A stretch of DNA of 64,000 nucleotides. Origin: TMP-7 sp038212445 (GTDB lineage Bacteria > Acidobacteriota > Terriglobia > Bryobacterales > Bryobacteraceae). Below are positions 7,801-16,846 of the stretch, in pieces; positions within the stretch are counted from its first letter, which is position 1; each line of letters starts with the position of its first letter. The translations under genes and the position numbers were made by a program. Below the pieces are notes generated by a model, which was not told the DNA's origin, made no database searches, and worked only from the letters and a program-made list of their open reading frames with translations. The DNA lies in contig JBBQUM010000017.1 in assembly GCA_038212445.1 (NCBI GenBank), positions 92,494 to 156,493 of the forward strand, given 5' to 3'.

Positions 7801-10644
7801 ATGAGTCGACTCGCTCTTGCCCTCTTGCTTGCGACAGGATTGTCGCCGGCTCAAAACGCGATCCCCACCCCGGAGTCCGTCCTCGGTCATAAGCCGGGTG
7901 ACGACTTCTATCTGGCGAACTACGACGAGTCGCGTGACTACTTCCGCAAACTCGCCGCAGTCTCCGACAAGATCCGCATTGTGAACGTCGGCAAAACGTC
8001 ACGCGGACTCGACTGGGATATCGCAATCATCTCGTCAGCCCAGAACCTCGCCGCGCTCGACAAGCAGAAAGACATATCGCGCCGCCTCGCCCAGGGTCGC
8101 GGACTCGACGATGCCGCGGCCCGCGAGCTGGCACGGCAGGGCAAAGCGATCGTCCACATCGACGGAGGCTTGCACTCCACCGAGGTCGCCGGCGCCCAGC
8201 ATTCCATTGCCCTGGCCTACAAACTTGTTTCTTCCCCGAATGATCCCGAGGTGAACGCCATCCTCGACAACGTGATCGTGATGCTCTGGCCCACACTGAA
8301 TCCCGATGGCCAGAACCAGGTGGTCTCCTGGTACCGCCGTAATCTCGGGACACCCTACGAAGTCAGTCCGCTGCCCGATCTCTATCAGGAGTACGTGGGC
8401 CACGATAACAACCGCGACGGGTACATGAACAATATGCTCGAATCGCGCGAGGTGACGCGAGCCGAAATCGAGTGGAGTCCTGTTATTTTCTACTGTCATC
8501 ACCAAACCGCTCCTTTCCCGGCACGCATCTTCATCCCGCCGTTCGTGGAACCAATCTCTTCGAATATCCACCCGCTTATGGCGCGCTGGCTCAATGTGCT
8601 CGGCATCAATATGGGTGCCTATCTTGACGAACACGGCATGCCCGGAGCCATCCATCGCGCGAGCTTCGACAACTGGTATCCCGGCTTCCTCGACTTCACC
8701 CATATCTTCCGCAACAGTATTTCCTTCTTCACTGAGACTGCCCTTTACCGCTACGCCACGCCGCATTTCTACACCGTGGACGAGTTCCCCAAAGACCGGC
8801 AGCCGCTGCGCTCCGAAGTCTTCTACTCCAGCCCTTGGAAAGGCGGGTGGTGGCGTCTCGGCGATGCCGTCCATTACATGGTGGGGGCATCCATGGCCGT
8901 GCTGGACACCGCGTCGAAATATCGCGAGCAGCTTCTCTACAACCGTTACCAGGCGGCTCGCGACAACATCGAGCGTTTCCGCAAAGAACCGCCATTCGCC
9001 TACGTTATCCCTGCCAAACAATCTGATTTACCCACCGCCGGCATTCTGGTGGACAAGCTGTTGATCAATGGAATCGAAGTCCATCAGGCATCCGCTCCGA
9101 TTCATCTGAATGGGCGCGACTATCCCAAAGGATCCTGGGTCGTGCTCATGGACCAGCCATTTTCCGCCCTGGTAAAGGAACTATTCGAAACGCAGCAGTG
9201 GCCCGATTTGAGGCAATCGCCGAACGGACCACCCAGTCTCCCCTACGATGTCGCGGGATGGACTCTGCCTATGCAAATGGGCGTTCAGGTTGACCAGGTG
9301 CTTGCCTCATTCTCTGCGGACCAACGCCAGGGACTGCACCCTATCGACAAGGTGGAACTCCCAGCCGCGCATGTCGAGGGCGCTGGTACCATCTTCTCGT
9401 TTACTCGCGAACCCAATGCTGCTGTGCAATTGACCAACGCGGTTCTGCAGGGAGGGGGGCAGGTAAGCTTCACGAACAAGACAGTCGTCGTGACCGGAAT
9501 GGACCATCAGCGCATCGCTGACCTGGCCCAGAAGCACTCCGTAGACGTTACCGGGCTCGCAAAGGCGCCGGACAAAGCCATCGTGATCAAGAAGCCGCGC
9601 ACCGGGCTCTATCGTTCATGGACGGCCAACATCGACGAAGGCTGGACTCGTTGGATTCTCGAGAATTACGGCTTTACGCCTATCACCCTGCGAAACGGCG
9701 ATATCCAGGCTGGCCACCTGCGCGATCAGTTCGACGCCATCATTCTTCCTGATTCTCGCCCCGCCCAGATCCGCGACGGCTTCGCTCCTGGCTCCATATC
9801 CGGCGAATTCGCAGGCGGTCTGGGAGAGCCGGGTCTCGATGCTTTGCGCGAATTCGTGAGTAGCGGCGGTACCCTGATCGCCTTGAACAACGCCTCTCTC
9901 TATGTGATCGAGGGCTTCTCACTACCTGTTACGAATATCCTCGCCGGAGTCAAGAACGAGGACTTCTTCTGCTCTGGTTCGCTGCTTCGTGTCGAACTGC
10001 GAGACGGCGAGCATCCGGCGCTCGCGGGTCTGCCCCGCAGTCCCATCGTTTTCTTCGAGCGCGGTCCCGCGTTCGAAACCAAGCCTGCGTTTCGCGGTAA
10101 CGTACTCGCCTCCTACGCGAAAGACCGCAATCCTCTGGCGAGCGGCTACCTCCTGCATCCTGAGAAGATCCAGGGGAAAGCAGCCGCGCTTGAAGTCTTT
10201 CAAGGCAGCGGCCGGATTTATCTGTTTGGGTTCAGGCCGCAATGGAGAGGACAGTCGCACGGCACCTACAAATTTCTGTTTAACTCGATTTACGACTCAC
10301 CAGCTTCGGCTTCGCCAACTGCATGGGTAAAGCCCGCCGACGATGCGACGCCGGCCCAGCAAGCATGGAAGGACGCCTCCAACCGCGCCCGCGTTGAGCT
10401 ACCCGTGTTGCTCAAGCAGAACCAGGCCTATTTCGCGTCCAAGGGGCCCAAGGCCGCGGACGAGAAGGAAAAGTTGGAGTCGGCCATTGCTGGTTTTGAG
10501 AAGGAACACTTGCCCGATCTCGACAACGCGACGGCAAGTCTCGAACCCGCCGATCGCAGAAAGGCAAATACTGACCTGCGGATTCTTCGCAGGCTTCTGT
10601 CAGACCTGCGCACCAAAGAGTTGCAACAGGCAGAGTGGCCGTAG
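7801..10644 (+). CDS. Secreted M14-family zinc carboxypeptidase-like protein
   Basis: The 947-residue protein starts with a short signal peptide (MSRLALALLLATGLSPAQ). The M14 zinc site is visible: GGLHSTEVAG gives His125 and Glu128, YCHHQT (232-235) supplies the third ligand, and SFFTETALY gives the catalytic Glu312. GHDNNRDGYMNN is the usual conserved loop between them. After about residue 400 a long C-terminal part follows, with a stretch near 600-840 (AIILPDSRPAQIRD, LREFVSSGGTLIALNNAS) like the glutamine-amidotransferase-type fold often attached to these proteins. The last 80 residues are helical and charged. It is likely a periplasmic or secreted peptidase acting on peptides or modified amino acids. 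Specificity cannot be told. Confidence 0.9.
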   Translation: MSRLALALLLATGLSPAQNAIPTPESVLGHKPGDDFYLANYDESRDYFRKLAAVSDKIRIVNVGKTSRGLDWDIAIISSAQNLAALDKQKDISRRLAQGRGLDDAAARELARQGKAIVHIDGGLHSTEVAGAQHSIALAYKLVSSPNDPEVNAILDNVIVMLWPTLNPDGQNQVVSWYRRNLGTPYEVSPLPDLYQEYVGHDNNRDGYMNNMLESREVTRAEIEWSPVIFYCHHQTAPFPARIFIPPFVEPISSNIHPLMARWLNVLGINMGAYLDEHGMPGAIHRASFDNWYPGFLDFTHIFRNSISFFTETALYRYATPHFYTVDEFPKDRQPLRSEVFYSSPWKGGWWRLGDAVHYMVGASMAVLDTASKYREQLLYNRYQAARDNIERFRKEPPFAYVIPAKQSDLPTAGILVDKLLINGIEVHQASAPIHLNGRDYPKGSWVVLMDQPFSALVKELFETQQWPDLRQSPNGPPSLPYDVAGWTLPMQMGVQVDQVLASFSADQRQGLHPIDKVELPAAHVEGAGTIFSFTREPNAAVQLTNAVLQGGGQVSFTNKTVVVTGMDHQRIADLAQKHSVDVTGLAKAPDKAIVIKKPRTGLYRSWTANIDEGWTRWILENYGFTPITLRNGDIQAGHLRDQFDAIILPDSRPAQIRDGFAPGSISGEFAGGLGEPGLDALREFVSSGGTLIALNNASLYVIEGFSLPVTNILAGVKNEDFFCSGSLLRVELRDGEHPALAGLPRSPIVFFERGPAFETKPAFRGNVLASYAKDRNPLASGYLLHPEKIQGKAAALEVFQGSGRIYLFGFRPQWRGQSHGTYKFLFNSIYDSPASASPTAWVKPADDATPAQQAWKDASNRARVELPVLLKQNQAYFASKGPKAADEKEKLESAIAGFEKEHLPDLDNATASLEPADRRKANTDLRILRRLLSDLRTKELQQAEWP

Positions 10645-10654
10645 AACGGTCTTG

Positions 10655-12454
10655 CTAGTTTACGCCGTACGATTCCTTGATTTTGTACTTCTTCATCCGG
10701 TACCGCAGCGTGTCGCGGCTGATTCCCAGGATGGCTGCGGCGTGGGTCTGATTGCCCTCCGCCTTCCGAAGCGCCTGTAGGATGATCGACAACTCAGCGT
10801 CCTTCAGCTTCATGCCGGAGTCAGGTGATGCCTCAGCAGGAGCGCCCGCGCTCGCTTGGACCGCATCCACCTGGAACCCGCCGGTTTGGATTTGCAAGCT
10901 TTGGGGCTCAATCCATGCACCGTCCTCGAGCAGCACGGCGCGCTCAATCGTGTTCCTCAATTCGCGTATGTTCCCCGGCCAATCGTAATCGCGGAGAACC
11001 TTCATGCCCTGCGGCGAGATCCCCTTCAACTCGCGCTTGAACTTTTGGTTATACAGGCTCACGAAATGGTTTGCCAGCGGAATCACGTCGTCTCTTCGCT
11101 CACGCAACGCGGGTAGCGTGATCTGAATCACGTTCAGGCGATAATACAGATCCAGACGGAATCTCCCGGCACTCACCGCTTCCGTCAGCTTTCGGTTTGT
11201 TGCGGCGATCACTCGGAGATCCACCTGAATGTCCTTGACTCCGCCCAACCGCCGGAACGCCTGTTCTTCCAGTACGCGCAACATCTTCGCCTGCAGGACT
11301 AACGGCATCTCTCCAATCTCATCGAGAAAGATGGTGCCCCCGCTGGCCACTTCAAGCAGGCCTCGCTTTTGCGCTTTGGCGTCGGTAAAGGCCCCCTTTT
11401 CGTATCCGAACAGTTCGCTCTCGAGCAGCGTATCCGGGATTGCCGCACAGTTCAGAGCCACGAACGGGCCCGACCGCCGTTTTCCAAAATGGTGAATATA
11501 CTGCGCCATCACGTCTTTGCCGGTTCCGCTCTCGCCCTCGAGCAGTATCGTCGCGGCTTCGCTCTCAGCCACCCGCTTGGCGAAGCGGACCACCTGCTTC
11601 ATCGCCGCAGATGATGCCACCATGGTGAACCGGCCGAATCCCAGCGCCGTCCCGTCTCCGGACTCCGGAGACGTAACCTCGCGTTCCGACGCTTCAGTCG
11701 CCCTGGCGCCAAATACGATCACCGCCCCAGCCGTTGTACCGTCAAGTTCGAGAATCGGCGCGATCGTACCCGAAACCGATTTCCCACCGCGACTGCGGGG
11801 GACTAACAGCACTCCGCCGCCCAACTCCTGAATTCCCGTAGCTCGCCCTCTCAGGAAATCACCTACCGGACCTGGCATCGGTTCAGCCGTACTGTCATTA
11901 ATCAATGCAAAAACCTGATCCACAGCCTTGCCGATTGCCTCCTGCTGTGTCCAACCGGTCCAGGCTTCGGCGGCCGCGTTCAGCATGGTAACAGCACCCT
12001 CACGGTCAACAAGTATGATGCCCTGTCCCAGCGCCTCCAGCGTCGACGTCAGCAGTTCCCGGTGTGTGCGATGCTTTCGGTCCTCGCGATGCTTGTGGAG
12101 CGCAATCTCGATACTCGCCTGGAGTTCCGACTCCTGGAACGGCTTAACCAAATATCCGAGAGGCTGCGACTCCTTGGCCCGGTCTAATGTCTCGCGATCC
12201 GCATGGGCGGTGAGATACACCACCGGTATGTCAAAGCGTTCTCGCAAAATGCGCGCCGTTTCCGTGCCGTCCATCGCGCCCTGAATTCGGATATCCATCA
12301 ACGCCAGGTCCGGTGGGCGCACCTCCGACCTGGCAATCGCTTCGGCCCCGCTCGATACCAGGTCGGTGACCTCATATCCAAGGTCCACAAGCACGTCGTG
12401 TAAGTGTTCGGCGGTGATTCGTTCGTCTTCGACAATCAGTATGCGGTCTGCCAT
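10655..12454 (-). CDS. NtrC-type sigma-54-dependent response regulator (REC-PAS-AAA+-Fis)
   Basis: This 599-residue regulator has a receiver domain (residues 1-125, phospho-acceptor Asp54 in ALMDIRI, then YLTAHAD and YLVKPF), a PAS-like domain (about 135-240), a sigma-54 AAA+ domain (Walker A GESGTGKD, Walker B GGTIFLDEIGEM, FRLDLYYRLNV, WPGNIREL) and a Fis-type helix-turn-helix at the end (GNQTHAAAILGISRDTLRYRM). It should activate sigma-54 promoters when phosphorylated. The sigma-54 contact loop reads GAFTDA rather than the usual GAFTGA. The start lies two bases after the stop of the histidine kinase gene upstream, so the pair is almost certainly translated together. It is convergent with the M14 peptidase gene. 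Confidence 0.95.
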   Translation of the reverse strand: MADRILIVEDERITAEHLHDVLVDLGYEVTDLVSSGAEAIARSEVRPPDLALMDIRIQGAMDGTETARILRERFDIPVVYLTAHADRETLDRAKESQPLGYLVKPFQESELQASIEIALHKHREDRKHRTHRELLTSTLEALGQGIILVDREGAVTMLNAAAEAWTGWTQQEAIGKAVDQVFALINDSTAEPMPGPVGDFLRGRATGIQELGGGVLLVPRSRGGKSVSGTIAPILELDGTTAGAVIVFGARATEASEREVTSPESGDGTALGFGRFTMVASSAAMKQVVRFAKRVAESEAATILLEGESGTGKDVMAQYIHHFGKRRSGPFVALNCAAIPDTLLESELFGYEKGAFTDAKAQKRGLLEVASGGTIFLDEIGEMPLVLQAKMLRVLEEQAFRRLGGVKDIQVDLRVIAATNRKLTEAVSAGRFRLDLYYRLNVIQITLPALRERRDDVIPLANHFVSLYNQKFKRELKGISPQGMKVLRDYDWPGNIRELRNTIERAVLLEDGAWIEPQSLQIQTGGFQVDAVQASAGAPAEASPDSGMKLKDAELSIILQALRKAEGNQTHAAAILGISRDTLRYRMKKYKIKESYGVN

Positions 12455-12456
12455 GC

Positions 12457-13524
12457 CTAGTTACTCTCCACGGCGGCAGAGAATATGACTCGGAACCGTG
12501 TTCCAGGTCCCTCGTCCAACTCCACCGTGGCTCCCAACTGCTGGGCCAGTGTGCGAACCAGTCGCAGGCCCAACGATTTCGTCGCGGTCCAATCCAAGCC
12601 GGCGCTCAGGCCAATCCCGTTGTCGCCCACCGCGAGCATAGACATGCGGTCCTGCTTTCCTCGTAATTCGATCTTTATTTCTCCCTCGCGTTCCGGTGAA
12701 AATGCGTATTTGAGTGAATTCGATACTAACTCGTTTATGATGAGGCCCGACGGTACCGCCGTATCCATATCCAGGTAGAGATTCTCAAGGTCGACGCGCA
12801 ATCGGATACGTTCGTTCGCGACGCCATATGACCGGAAGAGATGCTCGGCTAGTTGCTTGATGTAGTCGGTGAAGTGAATCTTCGCCAGGTTGTCCGACTG
12901 ATACAAACACTCGTGCAACAACGCCATGGAGTGAATCCGATTCTGGCTTTCCTGGAATTTCTTCCGGGTCGCAAAATCTTCGATCGACCGCGCCTGCAGT
13001 CCAAGCAGGCTCGAAACCACCTGTAAGTTATTCTTCACCCGGTGGTGAATTTCTTTAAGCAGCGCTTCCTTCTCCCGAAGCGATGTTTTGATCTTCTCGT
13101 CCGCCACCACGCGTTGGGTCACATCGCGCATGATCACGGTGAACATCATCTCGCCGCCTACCAATACCTTTGAGATGGATGCTTCGGCGGGAAACTCAGT
13201 TCCGTCTTTACGTTTCCCCATAATCTCGCTTCGCTCGCCCATCTTTCGCGAGTGACTATTCGAGGCTTCAAATTGCGCAATATGGTGCCGGTGAAGTGAC
13301 GTCAACCTGGAAGGCAACAGAATATCTAAAGGCTTTCCATGGATTTCTTTGGCTAAATATCCGAAAATTCTTTCGGCGCCTTGATTGAATAAAACGATCA
13401 CTTGTTCACGGTCGACCGAGATAATCGCATCATCCGCCAGCTCAAAAATGCGCGCAAGGGGATTCGCATGGTCAATAAAGGCGCCAAATTTGCGAGGCTC
13501 GGCGCCGTCCTCAATGTCGGCCAT
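12457..13524 (-). CDS. PAS-containing HisKA_2-type sensor histidine kinase
   Basis: The 355-residue protein is a soluble sensor kinase. A PAS domain (about 22-140, with IFELADDAIISVDREQVIVLFNQGAE) precedes a HisKA_2 dimerisation block with the phospho-acceptor region KEIHHRVKNNLQVVSSLLGLQ-like (His160/161; motif split here by me at the Gln). An HATPase domain follows, with NELVSNSLKYAF, GDNGIGL and GLRLVRTLAQQLGA. There is no transmembrane segment, so it probably senses a cytoplasmic signal. The frame is open upstream to 13680, but that would overlap the next gene by over 100 bp. The ATG at 13524 begins the natural PAS linker. It is operonic with the NtrC-type regulator two bases downstream and is its likely phosphodonor. 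Confidence 0.92.
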   Translation of the reverse strand: MADIEDGAEPRKFGAFIDHANPLARIFELADDAIISVDREQVIVLFNQGAERIFGYLAKEIHGKPLDILLPSRLTSLHRHHIAQFEASNSHSRKMGERSEIMGKRKDGTEFPAEASISKVLVGGEMMFTVIMRDVTQRVVADEKIKTSLREKEALLKEIHHRVKNNLQVVSSLLGLQARSIEDFATRKKFQESQNRIHSMALLHECLYQSDNLAKIHFTDYIKQLAEHLFRSYGVANERIRLRVDLENLYLDMDTAVPSGLIINELVSNSLKYAFSPEREGEIKIELRGKQDRMSMLAVGDNGIGLSAGLDWTATKSLGLRLVRTLAQQLGATVELDEGPGTRFRVIFSAAVESN

Positions 13525-13573
13525 GCTTAATAAGACTATTTTAGTCCTGTTATGAGTCGATTGCAATGGGCCT

Positions 13574-14449
13574 TCATAGCCCCGAGTTTCGCGCCGGAAT
13601 TGCGGATAGCCGCGACCAGTCAGACTCCGCGTACCCGAGCGCCATCGCCTCCAGAAAATGATCCCGAACAAGGCTCGCAATCGGCATGGGGGACAAACAT
13701 TCCTCAGCTACTTGAAGGACCAGGCGGACATCTTTCAGCCCCAGTCGCAGAGCAAAGCCAGCAGGCTCGAAGTTCTCGGTGGCGATGATTCTCCCGTAAT
13801 TTGCATATACCGCCGATGCAAACAGCGCGTTCATCACCTCTAGAAATAGCTCGGGTGAAACGCCGGCTTTGCGCATCGTGGCGTTGGCTTCGCCAAAACT
13901 TTCAATTACGCTGACAATCATGAAATTGCCGCAGAGCTTGAGGGCGTTGGCCTGCCAGGGCTCGGTTCCTGCGACAAATGTCTGCCTGCCGATGGACTCA
14001 AAGATCGTTCGACATGCTTCGACATCCTCGGGACTTCCGGCCGGCACCACGAGCAGTTTCTTTGCCTCTGCCGCCTCCGGACGTCCAAATACCGGAGCAC
14101 TCACGTAACGCTGGCCACGCTTCAAATGTTCGCCTTTTAGCCGCCGCGCCAGGGCTGTACTGATCGTACTCGACCCTATATGCAAACCGCTGGCAGGCAA
14201 GCCCTCCGCGATGCCTCCGGCCCCGAGCACCGCTTCCTGCACTGAGTCGTCATCCGACAGCATCGTGATGGCAGCGTCGCAACCGCGCGCCGCCTCAGCG
14301 GGGGACGAGGCCACCACGGCGCCCATTGCCGCCAGCCCCTGCGCTTTGGCAGGCGTCCGGTTGTACACCGTCAACTCGTGCCCCGCACGGATAAGATTTC
14401 CCGCCATGGCGGAACCCATCTGGCCTAGACCAACAAACGCAATCTTCAT
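13574..14449 (-). CDS. NAD(P)-dependent beta-hydroxyacid dehydrogenase (HIBADH/GLYR family)
   Basis: This 291-residue protein has the N-terminal Rossmann motif MKIAFVGLGQMGSAMAGNL with a basic residue after the second strand (YNRTP), which favours NADP. The substrate-binding segment YVSAPVFGRPEAAEAKKL and the catalytic Lys in NALKLCGNFM are in their usual places. It reduces or oxidises small beta-hydroxyacids or semialdehydes. The FGRPEAAE variant of the substrate loop resembles plant and bacterial glyoxylate/succinic-semialdehyde reductase-like members, but the substrate is open. The ATG at 14449 puts the Rossmann motif at residue 2. An in-frame start six codons upstream (14467) adds no conserved sequence. 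Confidence 0.9.
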   Translation of the reverse strand: MKIAFVGLGQMGSAMAGNLIRAGHELTVYNRTPAKAQGLAAMGAVVASSPAEAARGCDAAITMLSDDDSVQEAVLGAGGIAEGLPASGLHIGSSTISTALARRLKGEHLKRGQRYVSAPVFGRPEAAEAKKLLVVPAGSPEDVEACRTIFESIGRQTFVAGTEPWQANALKLCGNFMIVSVIESFGEANATMRKAGVSPELFLEVMNALFASAVYANYGRIIATENFEPAGFALRLGLKDVRLVLQVAEECLSPMPIASLVRDHFLEAMALGYAESDWSRLSAIPARNSGL

Positions 14450-14541
14450 ATCGGGAGAATAAAGCAAAAGGAAGACCGCTCGCTCGCCATCGTCCGGGTG
14501 CGCGATGCCTCGACGGGCCGCTATGCTGAAGGCGTATCCCG

Positions 14542-16188
14542 ATGACTTCTGTAAACCCGACCGGCGCTCTTCGATCGACTCTAAATTACGAGCCCCATGA
14601 ACTTCAATTTGGCACCAGCGGCAGGCGCGGCAAAGTGGTGGACCTCACACAATTGGAGGTGTACATCAACGCGCTGGCGGAACTGGAGTTTCTTAAGTCG
14701 CTCGACCGCGCGGACGGCGGCATCGTGCCCGGCGAGGAGTTCTATTTCGCCCGGGACCTTCGTCCGAGTTCAGACAGCTTCGTACCTGAACAAGGCGGTC
14801 GCGGTGAAATCGCCCAGGCCATTGTCGCAGCCATTCGTGATGCGGGCTTGCTTCCCGTAAACCTCGGGTTGATTCCCACGCCGGCTCTCGCCTGTTATGC
14901 GCTCGCCCGCGGCAAGGGCAGCATCATGGTGACCGGCAGCCACATTCCGTTCGATCGCAACGGGTACAAAACCAATAGCAGCAAAGGCGAGTTGCTCAAG
15001 GAGCAGGAGGCGCCGATCAACGAACGTGTGCGGATGATCCGTGAACGGGTCTATGCTCAGAGCGCTGCGAAGTCTCCGTTCAACGAGCAGGGCTTTCTCA
15101 AGAGCGGCCACCAGGCGCTGCCACCCGAATCACCGGATGCACGGCAGGCCTGGATCGATCGGTTCACCAGTTTCTTCCGGACCGCGTCCCTGCGGGGCAA
15201 ACGCATCCTCGTGTACCAACACTCGGCCGTCGGCCGCGACCTTCTGGTGGAAATTCTCGAGCGTTTTGGCGCGCAAGTCATACCGGCCGGACGCAGTTCC
15301 ACCTTCGTGCCAATCGATACCGAGAACATCGGCGCGCCGCAGCTTGCCATCATTCAGTCGCTTGCCGGCGAGGTGTCAGCGCAGCATGGGACTCTGGACG
15401 CCATCATCTCGGCTGACGGGGACAGCGACCGGCCTCTTGTATTGGGAGTGGATCCGGCGTCAGGCAAGGCGCGCTTTTTCGGCGGCGATCTTCTCGGTAT
15501 GGTGGTGGCCGCCTATCTCAAGGCTGACGCAGTGGTGGTTCCGATCAGTTGCAACGATGCCGTGGACCGGGGCGATCTGGCCGCCGTCGTAGAGGCCAAA
15601 ACGCGCATCGGTTCGCCCTACGTAATCGCTGGCATGATGCAGGCTGAGCGTGCCGGGAAGAAGCGAGTCTGTGGCTGGGAGCCCAACGGCGGATTTCTTA
15701 CCGGCTCGGACATAGCACGCGATGGATCCGTCTTGAGCGCTCTTCAAACACGAGACGCGTTCCTGCCGATTCTCGGATGTCTGTTTGCCGCCGCCGGCAG
15801 CGGACTTTCCCTGCTTGAACTGTTTGCGACTCTTCCCAAGCGTTACAGCCGCGCTGCCCTCCTGCAGCAGTTTCCCCGCAACGCCGCATTGAAAATTATG
15901 GCAATGTTCCCGGCTGGCTCCGACCCGCGGCGTTTGACTGAATTCTTTTCGGGAGCGCTGGGATTCGGCGGTATTGTGCGTGTCGACTATACCGACGGTC
16001 TGCGCATCTATTTCGATAACGGCGATGTCGCCCATGTCCGCCCGTCAGGCAATGCCGACGAATTGCGTATCTATGCGGTAGCGGGAACGCAGGCACGAGC
16101 GGACGAAATCACCGCCGCCGGCGTGGCGGAGCCCGACGGCATCCTTCGACGCATGGAGAAAGCGGCCAGCGTCGTAGAATCTATCTGA
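14542..16188 (+). CDS. Phosphoglucomutase/phosphomannomutase family protein
   Basis: The 548-residue protein carries the four landmarks of alpha-D-phosphohexomutases. LQFGTSGRRGKVVDL is the N-terminal block. MVTGSHIPFDRNGYK is the phosphoserine loop (TGSHIP in place of the common TASHNP). ISADGDSDRP is the metal-binding loop, and WEPNGGFLTG is the sugar-binding loop. Near the C-terminus VRPSGNADELRIY is the phosphate-binding loop, altered from the usual RPSGTEP. It should interconvert hexose 1- and 6-phosphates for glycogen or cell-envelope sugar supply. The loop variants put it in a divergent subfamily, so glucose versus mannose preference cannot be assigned. It is divergent from the dehydrogenase gene ending its 5' side at 14449. 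Confidence 0.9.
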   Translation: MTSVNPTGALRSTLNYEPHELQFGTSGRRGKVVDLTQLEVYINALAELEFLKSLDRADGGIVPGEEFYFARDLRPSSDSFVPEQGGRGEIAQAIVAAIRDAGLLPVNLGLIPTPALACYALARGKGSIMVTGSHIPFDRNGYKTNSSKGELLKEQEAPINERVRMIRERVYAQSAAKSPFNEQGFLKSGHQALPPESPDARQAWIDRFTSFFRTASLRGKRILVYQHSAVGRDLLVEILERFGAQVIPAGRSSTFVPIDTENIGAPQLAIIQSLAGEVSAQHGTLDAIISADGDSDRPLVLGVDPASGKARFFGGDLLGMVVAAYLKADAVVVPISCNDAVDRGDLAAVVEAKTRIGSPYVIAGMMQAERAGKKRVCGWEPNGGFLTGSDIARDGSVLSALQTRDAFLPILGCLFAAAGSGLSLLELFATLPKRYSRAALLQQFPRNAALKIMAMFPAGSDPRRLTEFFSGALGFGGIVRVDYTDGLRIYFDNGDVAHVRPSGNADELRIYAVAGTQARADEITAAGVAEPDGILRRMEKAASVVESI

Positions 16189-16223
16189 GTTTCTGACTGG
16201 GAGAAACGCCCACGCGGGGGCAT

Positions 16224-16245
16224 GTCTAATGGTCATGCCAACTGA
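16224..16245 (+). repeat. Copy 1 of a 22-bp repeat shared with the small gene at 19.7 kb
   Basis: This 22-mer matches 19688-19709 at 21 of 22 positions. It contains an ATG at 16235 that opens a nine-codon frame (MPTEKRVKS, stop), which resembles the first residues of the small charged protein at 19699 (MPTEQPKEQPVKKP). A GAAACGCCC block lies 10-20 bp upstream in both places. It looks like a truncated paralogue of that small gene. Confidence 0.6.
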
Positions 16246-16291
16246 GAAGCGTGTGAAGAGCTGATTCTCCCAACCGAATCCCTTTGGCCAT

Positions 16292-16846
16292 TCACCGCGC
16301 CGGCCACGATTGCTCTTTGTCGGAAAGATGCCCCGTGGGTGCGGCGAGCCAGGGGAAGAAGTGGTTCAATTCAGAGTTGCGGATAAGGGTCAACTGGGAG
16401 GTGGGCTGACCTGGAGCCGTGCTGCCCATGGCGATCAATACCGATTCGCCCGAGAGGCGGCGAACGCGCGCTCCGTAGCGCGATCCGTTTGCTGTAGTGG
16501 CATAAATCACTTCGGTTTCGGCGGCCGGGAAGAGCGCGTCCACTTTCTGCTCGGGATCCCAGGCGCGAGTGATGCTGATCAGGCGGCCGGTGGACCTTCT
16601 AAAGACAAGGTAGTGCGAGAAATCGTGCTCGTCGACGCCGCCAAAGCGGTATTGCCAGAAGCGGTAATCAGCAGGGAAGTCGCCGACCACCGTCGGTGGG
16701 CCGATGCGGTCCTCGATGTCCTTGAAGGACTCGGTCAACGAGAACCATTTCAGCCGCTCGCCGTCTACTTGAGGTTCAGCCAGACGCGTCTGGGGCGCCG
16801 CAAAGAGCGCCCCGGTCATAGTGGAAAAGAAGAGCCGGCGGGTCAC
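16292..16846 (-). CDS. Small exported protein of unknown function, coupled to alkaline phosphatase
   Basis: I do not recognise this 184-residue protein. It begins with a GTG that overlaps the stop of the alkaline phosphatase gene (GTGA, four-base overlap), so translation is coupled. The N-terminus MTRRLFFSTMTGALFAAP resembles a short export signal with two arginines. The mature part includes FKDIEDRIGPPTVVGDFPADYRFWQYRF and YLVFRRSTGRLISITRAWDPEQKVDALFP, which looks like a compact beta-rich domain. The gene pairing suggests a role in phosphate scavenging or in handling the phosphatase, but this is only inference. Confidence 0.75.
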   Translation of the reverse strand: MTRRLFFSTMTGALFAAPQTRLAEPQVDGERLKWFSLTESFKDIEDRIGPPTVVGDFPADYRFWQYRFGGVDEHDFSHYLVFRRSTGRLISITRAWDPEQKVDALFPAAETEVIYATTANGSRYGARVRRLSGESVLIAMGSTAPGQPTSQLTLIRNSELNHFFPWLAAPTGHLSDKEQSWPAR

